A stretch of DNA of 64,000 nt from Sphingomonas sp. Leaf34 (GTDB taxonomy: Bacteria > Pseudomonadota > Alphaproteobacteria > Sphingomonadales > Sphingomonadaceae), in NCBI RefSeq assembly GCF_001421805.1, contig NZ_LMLC01000005.1, positions 248,001-312,000 of the forward strand, read 5' to 3'. Under the pieces are notes generated by a model. That model was not told where the DNA came from. It did no database searches and saw only the letters and a list, made by a program, of their open reading frames with translations. Below, piece after piece: positions 16,363 through 24,196 of this stretch. Made by a program: the position numbers and the translations under genes. Numbering within the stretch: position 1 is the stretch's first letter; each line of letters starts with the position of its first letter.

Positions 16363-18129
16363 TCAGCCCCGCTCGCGATTGCCGCGATACGGCGGCTTGC
16401 GGGTCGGAGCCGGACCGCCACGCGGGGCCGCCCGGTGCAGCGTCGAGCGCGGACCGCCCGCATTGCTGCGACCGCCGCCGCCGTCATGCCGCGCACCGCT
16501 CTCGGGCGCGCCCTGCATGGCTTCGATCGCGACGCCGCTCTCCTCTTCGCCCTGTTGCGCGGTGCGCTGGATCGCCGCCGAGAAGCGCGACGCCACCGCA
16601 CGCGGGATCTCGAACGCGGTCTCGTTCGGGCCGATGCGGATCGCCCCGATCTCGGACTTGGTGATGTGCCCGCGACGGCAGATCAGCGGCAGGATCCAGC
16701 GCGGATCGGCGTTCTGGCGACGACCGATATCCATGCGGAACCAGACGGTGTCCTCAAAGCCCGCGCGCGGACCCTGCGAACGATCGTCGCTGACCGACTG
16801 CTTGCTCTGGTCGATCAGGTCCTCGGCCTGCGGCATCGTCGCGCGGTGCATGTGCACCAGGGCGGCGGCGATATCTTCCGGCGTCTTCTCGGCCATCAGG
16901 CGGACGGCGAGCGCGCGATCCTCCTCCTCGACCTCGACCGGCTGCAACAGCATGCCGATCAGCCGCTCGTGATCGTTCTTGCGGATGTCCTCGGCAGTCG
17001 GGGCGTTTACCCATTCCGCGTTGATCTTCGCACCGCGGAGCATCATCTCGACGCGACGGCGACGCGGGAACGGCACGATCAGGACGGCGGTGCCCTTCTT
17101 GCCCGCACGACCGGTACGACCCGAGCGATGCTGGAGCGTCTCGGCATCGCGCGGCAGCTCGACGTGCACGACGAGGCTGAGCGTCGGCAAATCGATCCCG
17201 CGTGCGGCAACGTCGGTCGCGACGCAGACGCGGGCACGGCGGTCACGCAGCGCCTGCAGCGCCGCGTTACGCTCGTTCTGCGAATGCTCGCCCGACAGCG
17301 CGACCGCGGCAAAGCCACGCTCGACCAGGCTCGCATGCAGATGGCGCACGTTATCGCGAGTCGCGCAGAACAGCATCGCCGTCTCCGCCTCGTGGAAGCG
17401 CAGCAGGTTGATCACTGCATGCTCGATCTCGGACGGCGAAACCGTGACGGCCTGGTACGAGATGTCGCCATGACCGCGATCCTCGCCGACGGTCGAGATG
17501 CGCAGCGCGTCCTTCTGGTAGCGCTTGGCAAGCGCCACGATCGGCCGCGGCATCGTCGCCGAGAACAACAGCGTACGGCGCTGCTCGGGCGATGCGTCGA
17601 GGATCTGCTCGAGATCCTCGCGGAAGCCCATGTCGAGCATCTCGTCGGCCTCGTCGAGCACCGCGACCTTCAAGGCCGACAGGTCGAGCGCGCCACGCTC
17701 GAGATGGTCGCGCAGACGGCCAGGCGTCCCGACGACGATGTGCGCGCCGTGTGCGAGCGAACGACGCTCTTTCGAGGCGTCCATGCCGCCGACGCAGGTC
17801 GAGATGCGCGCACCGGCCTTGGCATAGAGCCACATCAGCTCGCGGCTGACCTGGAGTGCGAGTTCGCGGGTCGGCGCGATGCAGAGCACGAGCGGCTTGT
17901 GGGGGGCGGGCAGGCGCTGGACGCCGTCTTCGCCTGCTTCACCAAGCAGCTCGCCGGCCATCGCCAGGCCGAACGCGACGGTCTTGCCCGAACCGGTCTG
18001 CGCCGACACGACGAGATCGCGACCGATCGCATTGTCCTCGATCACGTGCGCCTGCACAGGGGTCAGCGCGGTATAGCCACGCGCGGCGAGCGCCTCGGAA
18101 AGAAGCGATGGAATATTTGTAAAAGGCAT
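16363..18129 (-). CDS. deaD: DEAD-box ATP-dependent RNA helicase with DbpA-type RNA-binding tail
   Basis: A 588-residue RNA helicase that unwinds structured RNA in ribosome assembly, mRNA decay or cold adaptation. The Q motif region is followed by Walker A SAQTGSGKT near residue 45, PTRELALQV, the DEAD box VLDEADEMLDMGF, SATMPRPI (SAT motif), and in the second RecA domain ARGIDLPTL and HRSGRTGRAGKKG. Residues about 450-525 (LPLICRRGHITKSEIGAIRI) match the DbpA/CsdA RNA-binding domain, and the tail is rich in Arg and Gly. The ATG at 18129 follows a TAGGA ribosome site. It is not obviously in an operon. The symbol reflects the domain layout and is tentative among DEAD-box paralogues. Confidence 0.88.
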   Translation of the reverse strand: MPFTNIPSLLSEALAARGYTALTPVQAHVIEDNAIGRDLVVSAQTGSGKTVAFGLAMAGELLGEAGEDGVQRLPAPHKPLVLCIAPTRELALQVSRELMWLYAKAGARISTCVGGMDASKERRSLAHGAHIVVGTPGRLRDHLERGALDLSALKVAVLDEADEMLDMGFREDLEQILDASPEQRRTLLFSATMPRPIVALAKRYQKDALRISTVGEDRGHGDISYQAVTVSPSEIEHAVINLLRFHEAETAMLFCATRDNVRHLHASLVERGFAAVALSGEHSQNERNAALQALRDRRARVCVATDVAARGIDLPTLSLVVHVELPRDAETLQHRSGRTGRAGKKGTAVLIVPFPRRRRVEMMLRGAKINAEWVNAPTAEDIRKNDHERLIGMLLQPVEVEEEDRALAVRLMAEKTPEDIAAALVHMHRATMPQAEDLIDQSKQSVSDDRSQGPRAGFEDTVWFRMDIGRRQNADPRWILPLICRRGHITKSEIGAIRIGPNETAFEIPRAVASRFSAAIQRTAQQGEEESGVAIEAMQGAPESGARHDGGGGRSNAGGPRSTLHRAAPRGGPAPTRKPPYRGNRERG

Positions 18130-18185
18130 GTACGTCCTACTTGGTGGCCGGCTTACGCAACGGCAAGGCTCTGGCGTGGTGGTCC

Positions 18186-19367
18186 CTACAGGACTTGACC
18201 CGCGGCCCACCCGCTCGACCATGCCCATTGGAAATTGTAGCCGCCGAGCCACCCTGTGACATCGACCGCTTCGCCGACTGCATACAGCATTGGTACGCGT
18301 TTGGCTTGCATTGTTTGCGAGGAGAGTTCCGCGGTGCTGATTCCGCCCGCGGTGACCTCGGCCTTGGCATAGCCCTCCGAGCCATTTGGCGTGAACTGCC
18401 AATGGCTTAGCGCGCGTTCGGCGTCCTGGAGCTTGCGATCGGTGAGCGTGGAAATCTCGTTTGCCATGCCCAATCGGTCGCTCAAAGTCTCCGCGAGTCG
18501 GTCCGGCAGCGTGTTTGCGAGCAGTTTGCGCAGAGTCGCACGCGGCGTGGTACGCTTGGCGGCGGGCAGCCAGCCGGAGTCGCGGTCGGGCAGAAAGTCG
18601 ATCCCGATCGGCTGGCCGTTGCGCCAATAGGACGACGCCTGCAGGATCGCCGGGCCCGACAGCCCACGGTGCGTGAACAGCGCCGCCTCGCGGAACCTGA
18701 TCTTGCCGGCGGTCGCGACGACATCCGCGGCGACCCCGGAAAGCTCGCGAAACAGGATTTCGTCGCCGCCCAGCGTCAGCGGCACGAGTGCGGGGCGCGG
18801 CTCGACCACCTTCAACCCGAATTGCCGCGCCAGGTCATAGGCGAAGCCGGTCGCGCCCATCTTCGGGATCGATGGCCCGCCGGTCGCGATGACGAGCGCC
18901 GGCGCGGTGACGGTGCGGCCGTCGAGCGACACCCGATATCGGCCATCGGCATGCTCGACCGCGGTGACCGCGCGGCCAAGCGACAGATCGACCCGCCCCT
19001 TGTCGCACTCGTCGAGCAGCATCTCGACGATCTGCTTGGCGGAGCCGTCGCAGAAGAGCTGGCCCAGCGTCTTCTCGTGCCACGCGATCCCGTAGGAGTT
19101 GACGAGCGCGATAAAGTCCTGCGCGGTGTAGCGGCCCAGCGCGGACTTTGCGAAATGCGGATTGGCGGAAATGTAGCGGTCAGCCGCGGTATGGACGTTG
19201 GTGAAATTGCACCGCCCGCCGCCGGAGATCAAGATCTTCTTGCCCGCCTGCTCGGCGTGATCGACGAGCAGAATCTTTCGACCACGCTGGCCGGCGACCG
19301 CGGCGCACATGAGGCCGGCGGCGCCTGCGCCAAGGATGATCGCGTCGTAGTCGGGAGAGATCGCCAA
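18186..19367 (-). CDS. BaiN/RdsA-family NAD(P)/FAD-dependent oxidoreductase (HI0933-like)
   Basis: A 393-residue flavoprotein. The N-terminus is an FAD-binding Rossmann motif, DAIILGAGAAGLMCAAVAG, followed by the family signature AGKKILISGGGRCNFTN near residues 41-58, and it ends with GEAVDVTGWLGGYNFQWAWSSG, which wraps the flavin. This family was defined by HI0933 and includes the bile-acid enzyme BaiN, but the physiological reaction in most bacteria is unknown. The gene lies 56 bp upstream of the helicase gene on the same strand and is preceded by a repeat-filled gap. The ATG at 19367 fits the family N-terminus. Confidence 0.88.
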   Translation of the reverse strand: MAISPDYDAIILGAGAAGLMCAAVAGQRGRKILLVDHAEQAGKKILISGGGRCNFTNVHTAADRYISANPHFAKSALGRYTAQDFIALVNSYGIAWHEKTLGQLFCDGSAKQIVEMLLDECDKGRVDLSLGRAVTAVEHADGRYRVSLDGRTVTAPALVIATGGPSIPKMGATGFAYDLARQFGLKVVEPRPALVPLTLGGDEILFRELSGVAADVVATAGKIRFREAALFTHRGLSGPAILQASSYWRNGQPIGIDFLPDRDSGWLPAAKRTTPRATLRKLLANTLPDRLAETLSDRLGMANEISTLTDRKLQDAERALSHWQFTPNGSEGYAKAEVTAGGISTAELSSQTMQAKRVPMLYAVGEAVDVTGWLGGYNFQWAWSSGWAAGQVL

Positions 19368-19382
19368 GACAGATCACCAAAG

Positions 19383-19490
19383 CTCCCCTTCCGCTTGCGG
19401 GAGGGGTCGGGGGAGGGAACGCATCCAGGAGCGAACCGGCGCGTATGCGGCACTGCCCTCCCCTAGCACCTCCCGCAAGCGGAAGGGGAA
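19383..19490. repeat. Long inverted repeat of the CCTTCCGCTTGCGGGAGG type
   Basis: Arms CTCCCCTTCCGCTTGCGGGA and the inverse at 19469-19490 enclose about 60 bp. It is the first of three palindromic elements that fill the 372-bp gap 19368-19739. No gene was seen in this gap. Confidence 0.6.
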
Positions 19491-19519
19491 TTTAGGGTAG
19501 CGCTTGCTCTCAACGAAAA

Positions 19520-19626
19520 CACCACCCCGGCGAAGGCCGGGGCCCAATTGGGGGACGGGCATGACGCAGGTTGCGCGCCGTTACTACGACCTTTCCAATT
19601 GGGCCCTGGCCTCCGCCGGGGTGGTG
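19520..19626. repeat. Dispersed palindromic element, family C (about 107 bp)
   Basis: Arms CACCACCCCGGCGAAGGCCG and the inverse CCTCCGCCGGGGTGGTG, with a core containing TTACTACGACCTTTCCA. The same arms and core occur at 27120-27227, and in inverted orientation at 53038-53147, so this is one amplified element rather than unrelated hairpins. Confidence 0.75.
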
Positions 19627-19642
19627 CATTGGGTCGATTTTC

Positions 19643-19727
19643 CGTCATCCTGACGAAAGTCAGGATCTAGAGCCATAAGCGGCTACGCTCGTGGCTCTGG
19701 ATCCTCGATCAAGTCCAGAATGACGTC
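19643..19727. repeat. Dispersed palindromic element, family A (about 85 bp)
   Basis: Begins CGTCATCCTGACGAAAGTCA and has a diverged right arm (TCAAGTCCAGAATGACG), with AGAGCCA and TGGCTCT inner arms. Third copy of family A in the window. Confidence 0.65.
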
Positions 19728-19739
19728 AGGCGAAAGCCC

Positions 19740-19922
19740 CTACCGCAACTTAGCGATATTGAGCGAGTCTTCTTTCGCCCTTACCTTTACCGACTCCTCG
19801 CTCCGGGTCAGCGCCTTGGCGATCGCCTTCAGCGCCATGCCCTTCTTGGCGAGCGTGTGCAGCTTCTGAATCTCGTCCTGCGTCCACGCCTGACGATGCC
19901 GCTCGAATTTCGCTTCAGCCAT
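19740..19922 (-). CDS. Tiny helix-turn-helix-like protein of unknown function
   Basis: A 60-residue basic protein beginning MAEAKFERHRQAWTQDEIQK. The pattern WTQDEIQKLHTLAKKGMALKAIAKALTRS resembles a SANT/Myb-like or sigma-region-4-like helix-turn-helix, so DNA or protein binding is plausible. I do not recognise a named family. Its ATG (19922) overlaps the TGA of the GreA/B-type gene, so it is translated as the second gene of that pair and may act with it on transcription. Compact length, good codon use and the overlap all argue that it is real. Confidence 0.7.
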   Translation of the reverse strand: MAEAKFERHRQAWTQDEIQKLHTLAKKGMALKAIAKALTRSEESVKVRAKEDSLNIAKLR

Positions 19923-20389
19923 CAGCCTTCATCCTTGTCGATCGCGAGCACCTCGATCGCATCTGCCTTATCCGCGAACGCGACCTTTTCGCCGACCGCT
20001 GCGCCCATCAGCGCGCGCGCTAAAGGCGCCGAGAACGCCAGCCGATCCTCGCCAGGCTCGGCCTCGTCGCCGCCGACGATCGCAATCACCCGCTCGACGC
20101 CGTTCATGCGAACCCGGACACGCGACCCGATCCCGACCTCGTCCTCCTCGGGCGACGGCGCGATCTCCGCGGTCGTCTGGCGCGTGTGCCGATAGCGCAG
20201 GTCGCGCAGGAGGACCTTGCGAGCCTGCTCGTCGGTTTCTGCCGCAACGGCAGCCTCGATCGCGTCCACCCGCTCGCCGATCAGCGCCAACCCACGCACC
20301 GTGACCAGATTGGGCCCCGGCGCGATCGGCTGTTCGAACTTCGGCTCGAGATGTTCCTCGTCGCTCTCCCGGCGAAACGCAACGCTCAT
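19922..20389 (-). CDS. GreA/GreB-family transcription elongation factor
   Basis: A 155-residue protein related to the Gre factors, which enter the RNA polymerase secondary channel and stimulate cleavage of backtracked RNA. The first half (about 25-85) should form the antiparallel coiled coil (GERVDAIEAAVAAETDEQAR), and the second half is the FKBP-like domain, with VGIGSRVRVRMNG and LARALMGAAVGEKV. The alignment suits the GreB-like branch, but the chain is not a textbook GreA, so a Gre paralogue with altered activity is possible. A tiny HTH-like gene follows with a stop/start overlap. Confidence 0.82.
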   Translation of the reverse strand: MSVAFRRESDEEHLEPKFEQPIAPGPNLVTVRGLALIGERVDAIEAAVAAETDEQARKVLLRDLRYRHTRQTTAEIAPSPEEDEVGIGSRVRVRMNGVERVIAIVGGDEAEPGEDRLAFSAPLARALMGAAVGEKVAFADKADAIEVLAIDKDEG

Positions 20390-20393
20390 GCGA

Positions 20394-21137
20394 TCACTTC
20401 AGGCACGCGACGATCCCGGCGATCGCCGCCAGCGTCCCGTCGACATTCCTCACCTTCACGACATCGAGCCCAAGCTGCTCCGCCGGATAGTCGTTCCCGC
20501 CCGGGAAGATCGCGTCGCCGATGAACATCATCTTGTCGAGCGCGATGCCGCTCGCCTCGTTAAGCTTCTTGAGGCCATACGCCTTGTCGACGCCTTCGCG
20601 CGTGATATCGATCGAGGTCGCGCCGCCCATGTTGATCGACAGCCCCGGCAGGCGCTGGCGCAGATCGGCCTGGATCACCTTGCGCTTGGCGAAGTCGGGA
20701 TCCCAGCTGTGCTTGGCGTCGATCGGCGCTTCCTGGCCCAGTGCCGAGAAGGTGATCTGGCTGCCGCGATCCTCAATCCGCTCGCCCCAGGTCTGCTCGG
20801 GCACGAACCCGGTCGCCTCGAGCGACTCGTCGAACGCGGTCAGGATCTTCTGCTTCTCGTCGTCCTCGAACAGCTCGGCATAGACCGCACGCCATTCGCC
20901 ATCGAACCGGTACAGCTTGGTCCCCGTCGTCGGCATCAGCCACAGCTTGGTGCGATCGGCGCGCTCGGGCAGACGGCTCGCGACCTGCTTTTCGAACTGC
21001 GGCCAGTCGCCACCCGAGATCACCGCGACATGCGCGACGTCGAGCAGGTTCGCCAGCGCCTCGCCCATTGGCTCCTGCAAGGGCTGCTTGCTCTCGGCCA
21101 GCGTTCCATCGAGGTCGAAGGCAACCAACTCTTTCAT
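20394..21137 (-). CDS. HAD-IIB family phosphatase, phosphomannomutase-like
   Basis: A 247-residue haloacid-dehalogenase-superfamily enzyme. Motif I is VAFDLDGTLAES at residues 5-16, motif II is the ISGGD Ser at about 41, and motif IV is MMFIGDAIFPGGNDYPA near 200. The cap domain and the PTTGTKLYRFDG segment resemble eukaryote-type phosphomannomutase, which also belongs to HAD-IIB, so either a sugar phosphatase or a phosphomutase role is possible. It is the last gene of a minus-strand run after a second HAD-IIB gene and gnd, with a 4-bp overlap, so a role in sugar-phosphate metabolism is likely by context. Confidence 0.8.
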   Translation of the reverse strand: MKELVAFDLDGTLAESKQPLQEPMGEALANLLDVAHVAVISGGDWPQFEKQVASRLPERADRTKLWLMPTTGTKLYRFDGEWRAVYAELFEDDEKQKILTAFDESLEATGFVPEQTWGERIEDRGSQITFSALGQEAPIDAKHSWDPDFAKRKVIQADLRQRLPGLSINMGGATSIDITREGVDKAYGLKKLNEASGIALDKMMFIGDAIFPGGNDYPAEQLGLDVVKVRNVDGTLAAIAGIVACLK

Positions 21138-21961
21138 GCGGAAACTCCATTCAGGATAAAGGTATCGATCGCGTGCGCGACGCCGTCAGCATCGTTTGGC
21201 GATGTAATCTCGTGCGCGACGTCGCGGACGGTCTGCGGCGCGTTGCCCATCGCGATCGCGAGCTTGGCGCGCTTGAGCATCGCGATGTCGTTCGCCTGAT
21301 CGCCGATCGCCGCGGTCTGCGTCAAGCTGATGCCGAACGCGTCCGCCAGTTCCTCGATCCCGCTACCCTTGTTGCCCGCAACGGGCGTGATATCGAGATA
21401 ATAGGTCTGCGACTGGACGATTGTCGCCTGCGTGTCGAACTTCGCCGCAACCTTGGCATGCAGGTCGCGCAGGAGATCCTCGTCGTCGCTGACGAATGTC
21501 ACCTTGTCCGCCTTGGCAAGCAGATCGGTAAAGTCGGAGACGATCACCGGATCCTGCGCCGACGCCGTGCGCTCGCTGCCGACATGACCGCCCTGGTCGG
21601 TGCTGGCGTACCAGATGTCATCTGCGAAAAACCACGTATCGACCGGCGCATCGCCGACGATCTCCATCGCGCCGCGCACGACATCGACGTCGATCATGTG
21701 ATGCTCGATCACGGTGCCATCGCGCTTGAACACGATCCCGCCGTTGAACGCGCCCATCGGCTCGTCGATGCCGAGCAACTCGGCGATTGGCATCATCCCC
21801 GAGCGAGGCCGTGCGCTGATGATCGTGAAGCCGAGGCCCGCCGCCTTGAGCCGCTTAACCGCATCGACGGTCGCGGGGGTGACCTTCTTCTCCTTGTCGA
21901 CGAGCGTGCCGTCGACATCGGAAACGAGGAGCTTGATCGCCCCGCTCACTTCGCCGCTCAC
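21134..21961 (-). CDS. Cof-type HAD-IIB hydrolase (sugar or cofactor phosphatase)
   Basis: A 275-residue HAD-IIB phosphatase. Motif I is [17 protein letters not shown] near residue 15, motif II is the IISARPRSG Ser/Arg region near 48, motif III is the Lys in [15 protein letters not shown], and motif IV is [13 protein letters not shown] near 225. Cof-type enzymes dephosphorylate sugar phosphates or cofactor precursors; the substrate cannot be told from sequence. It overlaps the start of the downstream HAD gene by 4 bp and overlaps the stop of gnd by 4 bp, so all three are made together, which points to a housekeeping sugar-phosphate role. Confidence 0.85.
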   Translation of the reverse strand: MSGEVSGAIKLLVSDVDGTLVDKEKKVTPATVDAVKRLKAAGLGFTIISARPRSGMMPIAELLGIDEPMGAFNGGIVFKRDGTVIEHHMIDVDVVRGAMEIVGDAPVDTWFFADDIWYASTDQGGHVGSERTASAQDPVIVSDFTDLLAKADKVTFVSDDEDLLRDLHAKVAAKFDTQATIVQSQTYYLDITPVAGNKGSGIEELADAFGISLTQTAAIGDQANDIAMLKRAKLAIAMGNAPQTVRDVAHEITSPNDADGVAHAIDTFILNGVSA

Positions 21962-22941
21962 TGGGGCATCTCGACATGACCGCCAAAGCCATAGCGCATC
22001 GCCGACAACAGCTTGTCGCCGAACGTATGGTCCACCCGGCTACGATAGCGCGCATAGAGCGCGGCGCTCAGCACGTTAGCCGGCACCTTCTCCTCCATCG
22101 CCGCGTCGATCGTCCACTGGCCTTCGCCCGAGTCCGCGACGCTGCCGCTGAACCCTTCGAGCGTGCCGTCCTTCGCCAGCGCGATCGCCGACAGATCGAG
22201 CAGCCACGACGAGATCACGCTACCGCGACGCCACACTTCGGCGACGTCGGTCAGGTTGATGTCGAAGCGTTCCTCCTCGACGACATGCTCGCCCGACTTG
22301 CCCTTGAGGATGTCGAAGCCCTCGGCATAGGCCTGCATCAGGCCGTATTCGATACCGTTATGCACCATCTTGACGAAGTGCCCCGCGCCCGACGGCCCGG
22401 CATGGATATAGCCCTGCTCGGCGCGCGGATCGGCCTTGCCCTCGACGCGGCCGGGCGTGCGGACGATCTCGCCCATCCCCGGCGCCAGCGTCGCGAAGAT
22501 CGGATCGAGCAGGTCGACGGTTTCCTTGTCGCCGCCGATCATCATGCAATAGCCGCGCTCGAGCCCCCACACGCCGCCCGACGTGCCGACGTCGACATAA
22601 TGGATGCCCTTTTCGGCGAGTTCCTTCGCGCGGCGGACGTCGTCCTTGTAGAAGCTGTTGCCGCCGTCGATGATGATGTCGCCCGCGCTCGCCTTTTCGG
22701 CGATCGCCTGCACGGTGCTCTCGGTCGGCGCGCCCGCGGGCACCATCACCCACCAGATCGCCGGGCTCGCAAGCTTGGCGTGCATGTCGTCGAGCGACTC
22801 CGCGCCTTCCGCGCCGTCGGCGGCGAGTTTCTTCACCGCCTCCGCATCGCGATCATAGGCGACGACCTCATGGCCATCCTTCATCAACCGGCGCGCGATA
22901 TTGCCGCCCATCCGGCCGAGGCCGATAAGTCCGATCTTCAT
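21958..22941 (-). CDS. gnd: 6-phosphogluconate dehydrogenase, short (YqeC/GntZ-like) type
   Basis: Oxidatively decarboxylates 6-phosphogluconate to ribulose-5-phosphate. The 327-residue chain is the short form of the enzyme, which in characterised members often prefers NAD. Motifs: [18 protein letters not shown] at the N-terminus (dinucleotide fold), [17 protein letters not shown] near 92-108, [15 protein letters not shown] near 118-132, and catalytic Lys in [16 protein letters not shown] near 190. The ATG at 22941 begins the dinucleotide motif directly. It starts a minus-strand unit with the two HAD genes; tal, tkt and rpiA lie just upstream, separated by a palindromic repeat. Confidence 0.92.
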   Translation of the reverse strand: MKIGLIGLGRMGGNIARRLMKDGHEVVAYDRDAEAVKKLAADGAEGAESLDDMHAKLASPAIWWVMVPAGAPTESTVQAIAEKASAGDIIIDGGNSFYKDDVRRAKELAEKGIHYVDVGTSGGVWGLERGYCMMIGGDKETVDLLDPIFATLAPGMGEIVRTPGRVEGKADPRAEQGYIHAGPSGAGHFVKMVHNGIEYGLMQAYAEGFDILKGKSGEHVVEEERFDINLTDVAEVWRRGSVISSWLLDLSAIALAKDGTLEGFSGSVADSGEGQWTIDAAMEEKVPANVLSAALYARYRSRVDHTFGDKLLSAMRYGFGGHVEMPQ

Positions 22942-22959
22942 AGGGGAAATCCTTGTCTT

Positions 22960-23064
22960 CTCCCTCTCCCCTCCGGAGAGAGGGTCGGGGTGAGGGGCAG
23001 TTCCGGGCGGAGGCGCTCTTGGCAGCCCCCCACCCCGGCCCTCTCCCCACAGGGGAGAGGGGGC
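22960..23064. repeat. Inverted repeat between gnd and tal
   Basis: Arms TCTCCCTCTCCCCTCCGGAG and ACAGGGGAGAGGGGG, separated by about 60 bp that also hold GGTCGGGGTGAGGGG and its partner CACCCCGGCC. Same general design as the dispersed elements; may act as a transcript boundary in the cluster. Confidence 0.55.
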
Positions 23065-23071
23065 AGAAGGC

Positions 23072-24196
23072 TCACGCCGTCGCGGGCTGCTTCTTGGCGA
23101 TCGCGCCGAGCAGGTCGTCGAACGCCTTCACGAACGACGCCACGCCCTCTTCGACCAGCGTGCCCGTCACGCCGTCGAGGTCGAGACCCAGCCGCTCGGC
23201 TTCCGCCAGCGTGCGCTTGGCACCGTCGACGTCCTGCGTGATCGTCTCCGCCGACGTGCCGTGATCGCGAAACGCGTCCATCGTCTTCGGCGGCATCGTG
23301 TTGACCGTGTCCTTGCCGATCAGCGTGTCGATATACAGCGTGTCGGGATAGCTAGGATCCTTGACCCCGGTTGACGCCCACAACAGCCGCTGCGGCTGCG
23401 CGCCCTTGGCAGCCAGCGCCTGCCAGCGATCCGACTTGAGGAACTCGAGATACCATTGATACGCCATCTTCGCGTTGGCGATCGCGACCTTGCCGCGCAC
23501 GGCCTTCAACGCATCCGCCTCGGCGTCGCCCTTTTCGAGCCGCGCATCGATCGCCTTGTCGATCGTCGAATCGATCCGGCTGACGAAGAAGCTCGCGACG
23601 CTGGCGATCCGGTCGATCGGCTTGCCCTCGGCAACGCGCTTCTCGAGCCCTGCCGCATACGCCTCGGCGACGCGCACATAGGCCTCGATCGAGAACAGCA
23701 GCGTCACGTTGACGTTGATCCCTTCCGAGATCGCGGTCGAGATCGCCGGGCCGCCCGCGAGCGTCCCCGGGATCTTGATCATCAGGTTCGGCCGGTCGAC
23801 CGCCGCCCACAGCTTCTTCGCCTCGGCGATCGTCGCGTCGGTATCGTCCGAGATATAGGGCGACACTTCGAGGCTGACATAGCCGTCCTTCGCATCGAGC
23901 TTATCGTACACCGGCTTCAGCGTCTCCGCCGCCGCCTTGATGTCCTGGATCGCGAGATGCTCGTACCGGTCGATCGTCGCCGCGCCGGGGTTCTCCTTGT
24001 CGAACGTCGCCAGCGTCGAGTCATAGGCGTCGCCATGCCCCATCGCCTTTTCAAAGATCGACGGGTTCGACGTGACGCCGGTCAGGCCATCCTCGTCGAC
24101 CAGCTTCTGGAGACCACCGGCCTCCAGGAACTTCCGGTCGACGAAATCGAGCCACACCGCCTGGCCGAAGCCTTCGAGATCGTTGAGCGCACCCAT
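23072..24196 (-). CDS. tal: Transaldolase, long type
   Basis: Transfers a dihydroxyacetone unit between sedoheptulose-7-phosphate and glyceraldehyde-3-phosphate in the non-oxidative pentose phosphate pathway. The 374-residue protein fits the longer bacterial transaldolase subfamily. Motifs: [13 protein letters not shown] near residue 40 and the Schiff-base Lys within [13 protein letters not shown] near 140; [15 protein letters not shown] is also typical. The true start is the ATG at 24196, which overlaps the stop of tkt (ATGA); the longer frame upstream is a shadow of tkt. It is cotranscribed with tkt, which shares its intermediates. Confidence 0.93.
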   Translation of the reverse strand: MGALNDLEGFGQAVWLDFVDRKFLEAGGLQKLVDEDGLTGVTSNPSIFEKAMGHGDAYDSTLATFDKENPGAATIDRYEHLAIQDIKAAAETLKPVYDKLDAKDGYVSLEVSPYISDDTDATIAEAKKLWAAVDRPNLMIKIPGTLAGGPAISTAISEGINVNVTLLFSIEAYVRVAEAYAAGLEKRVAEGKPIDRIASVASFFVSRIDSTIDKAIDARLEKGDAEADALKAVRGKVAIANAKMAYQWYLEFLKSDRWQALAAKGAQPQRLLWASTGVKDPSYPDTLYIDTLIGKDTVNTMPPKTMDAFRDHGTSAETITQDVDGAKRTLAEAERLGLDLDGVTGTLVEEGVASFVKAFDDLLGAIAKKQPATA

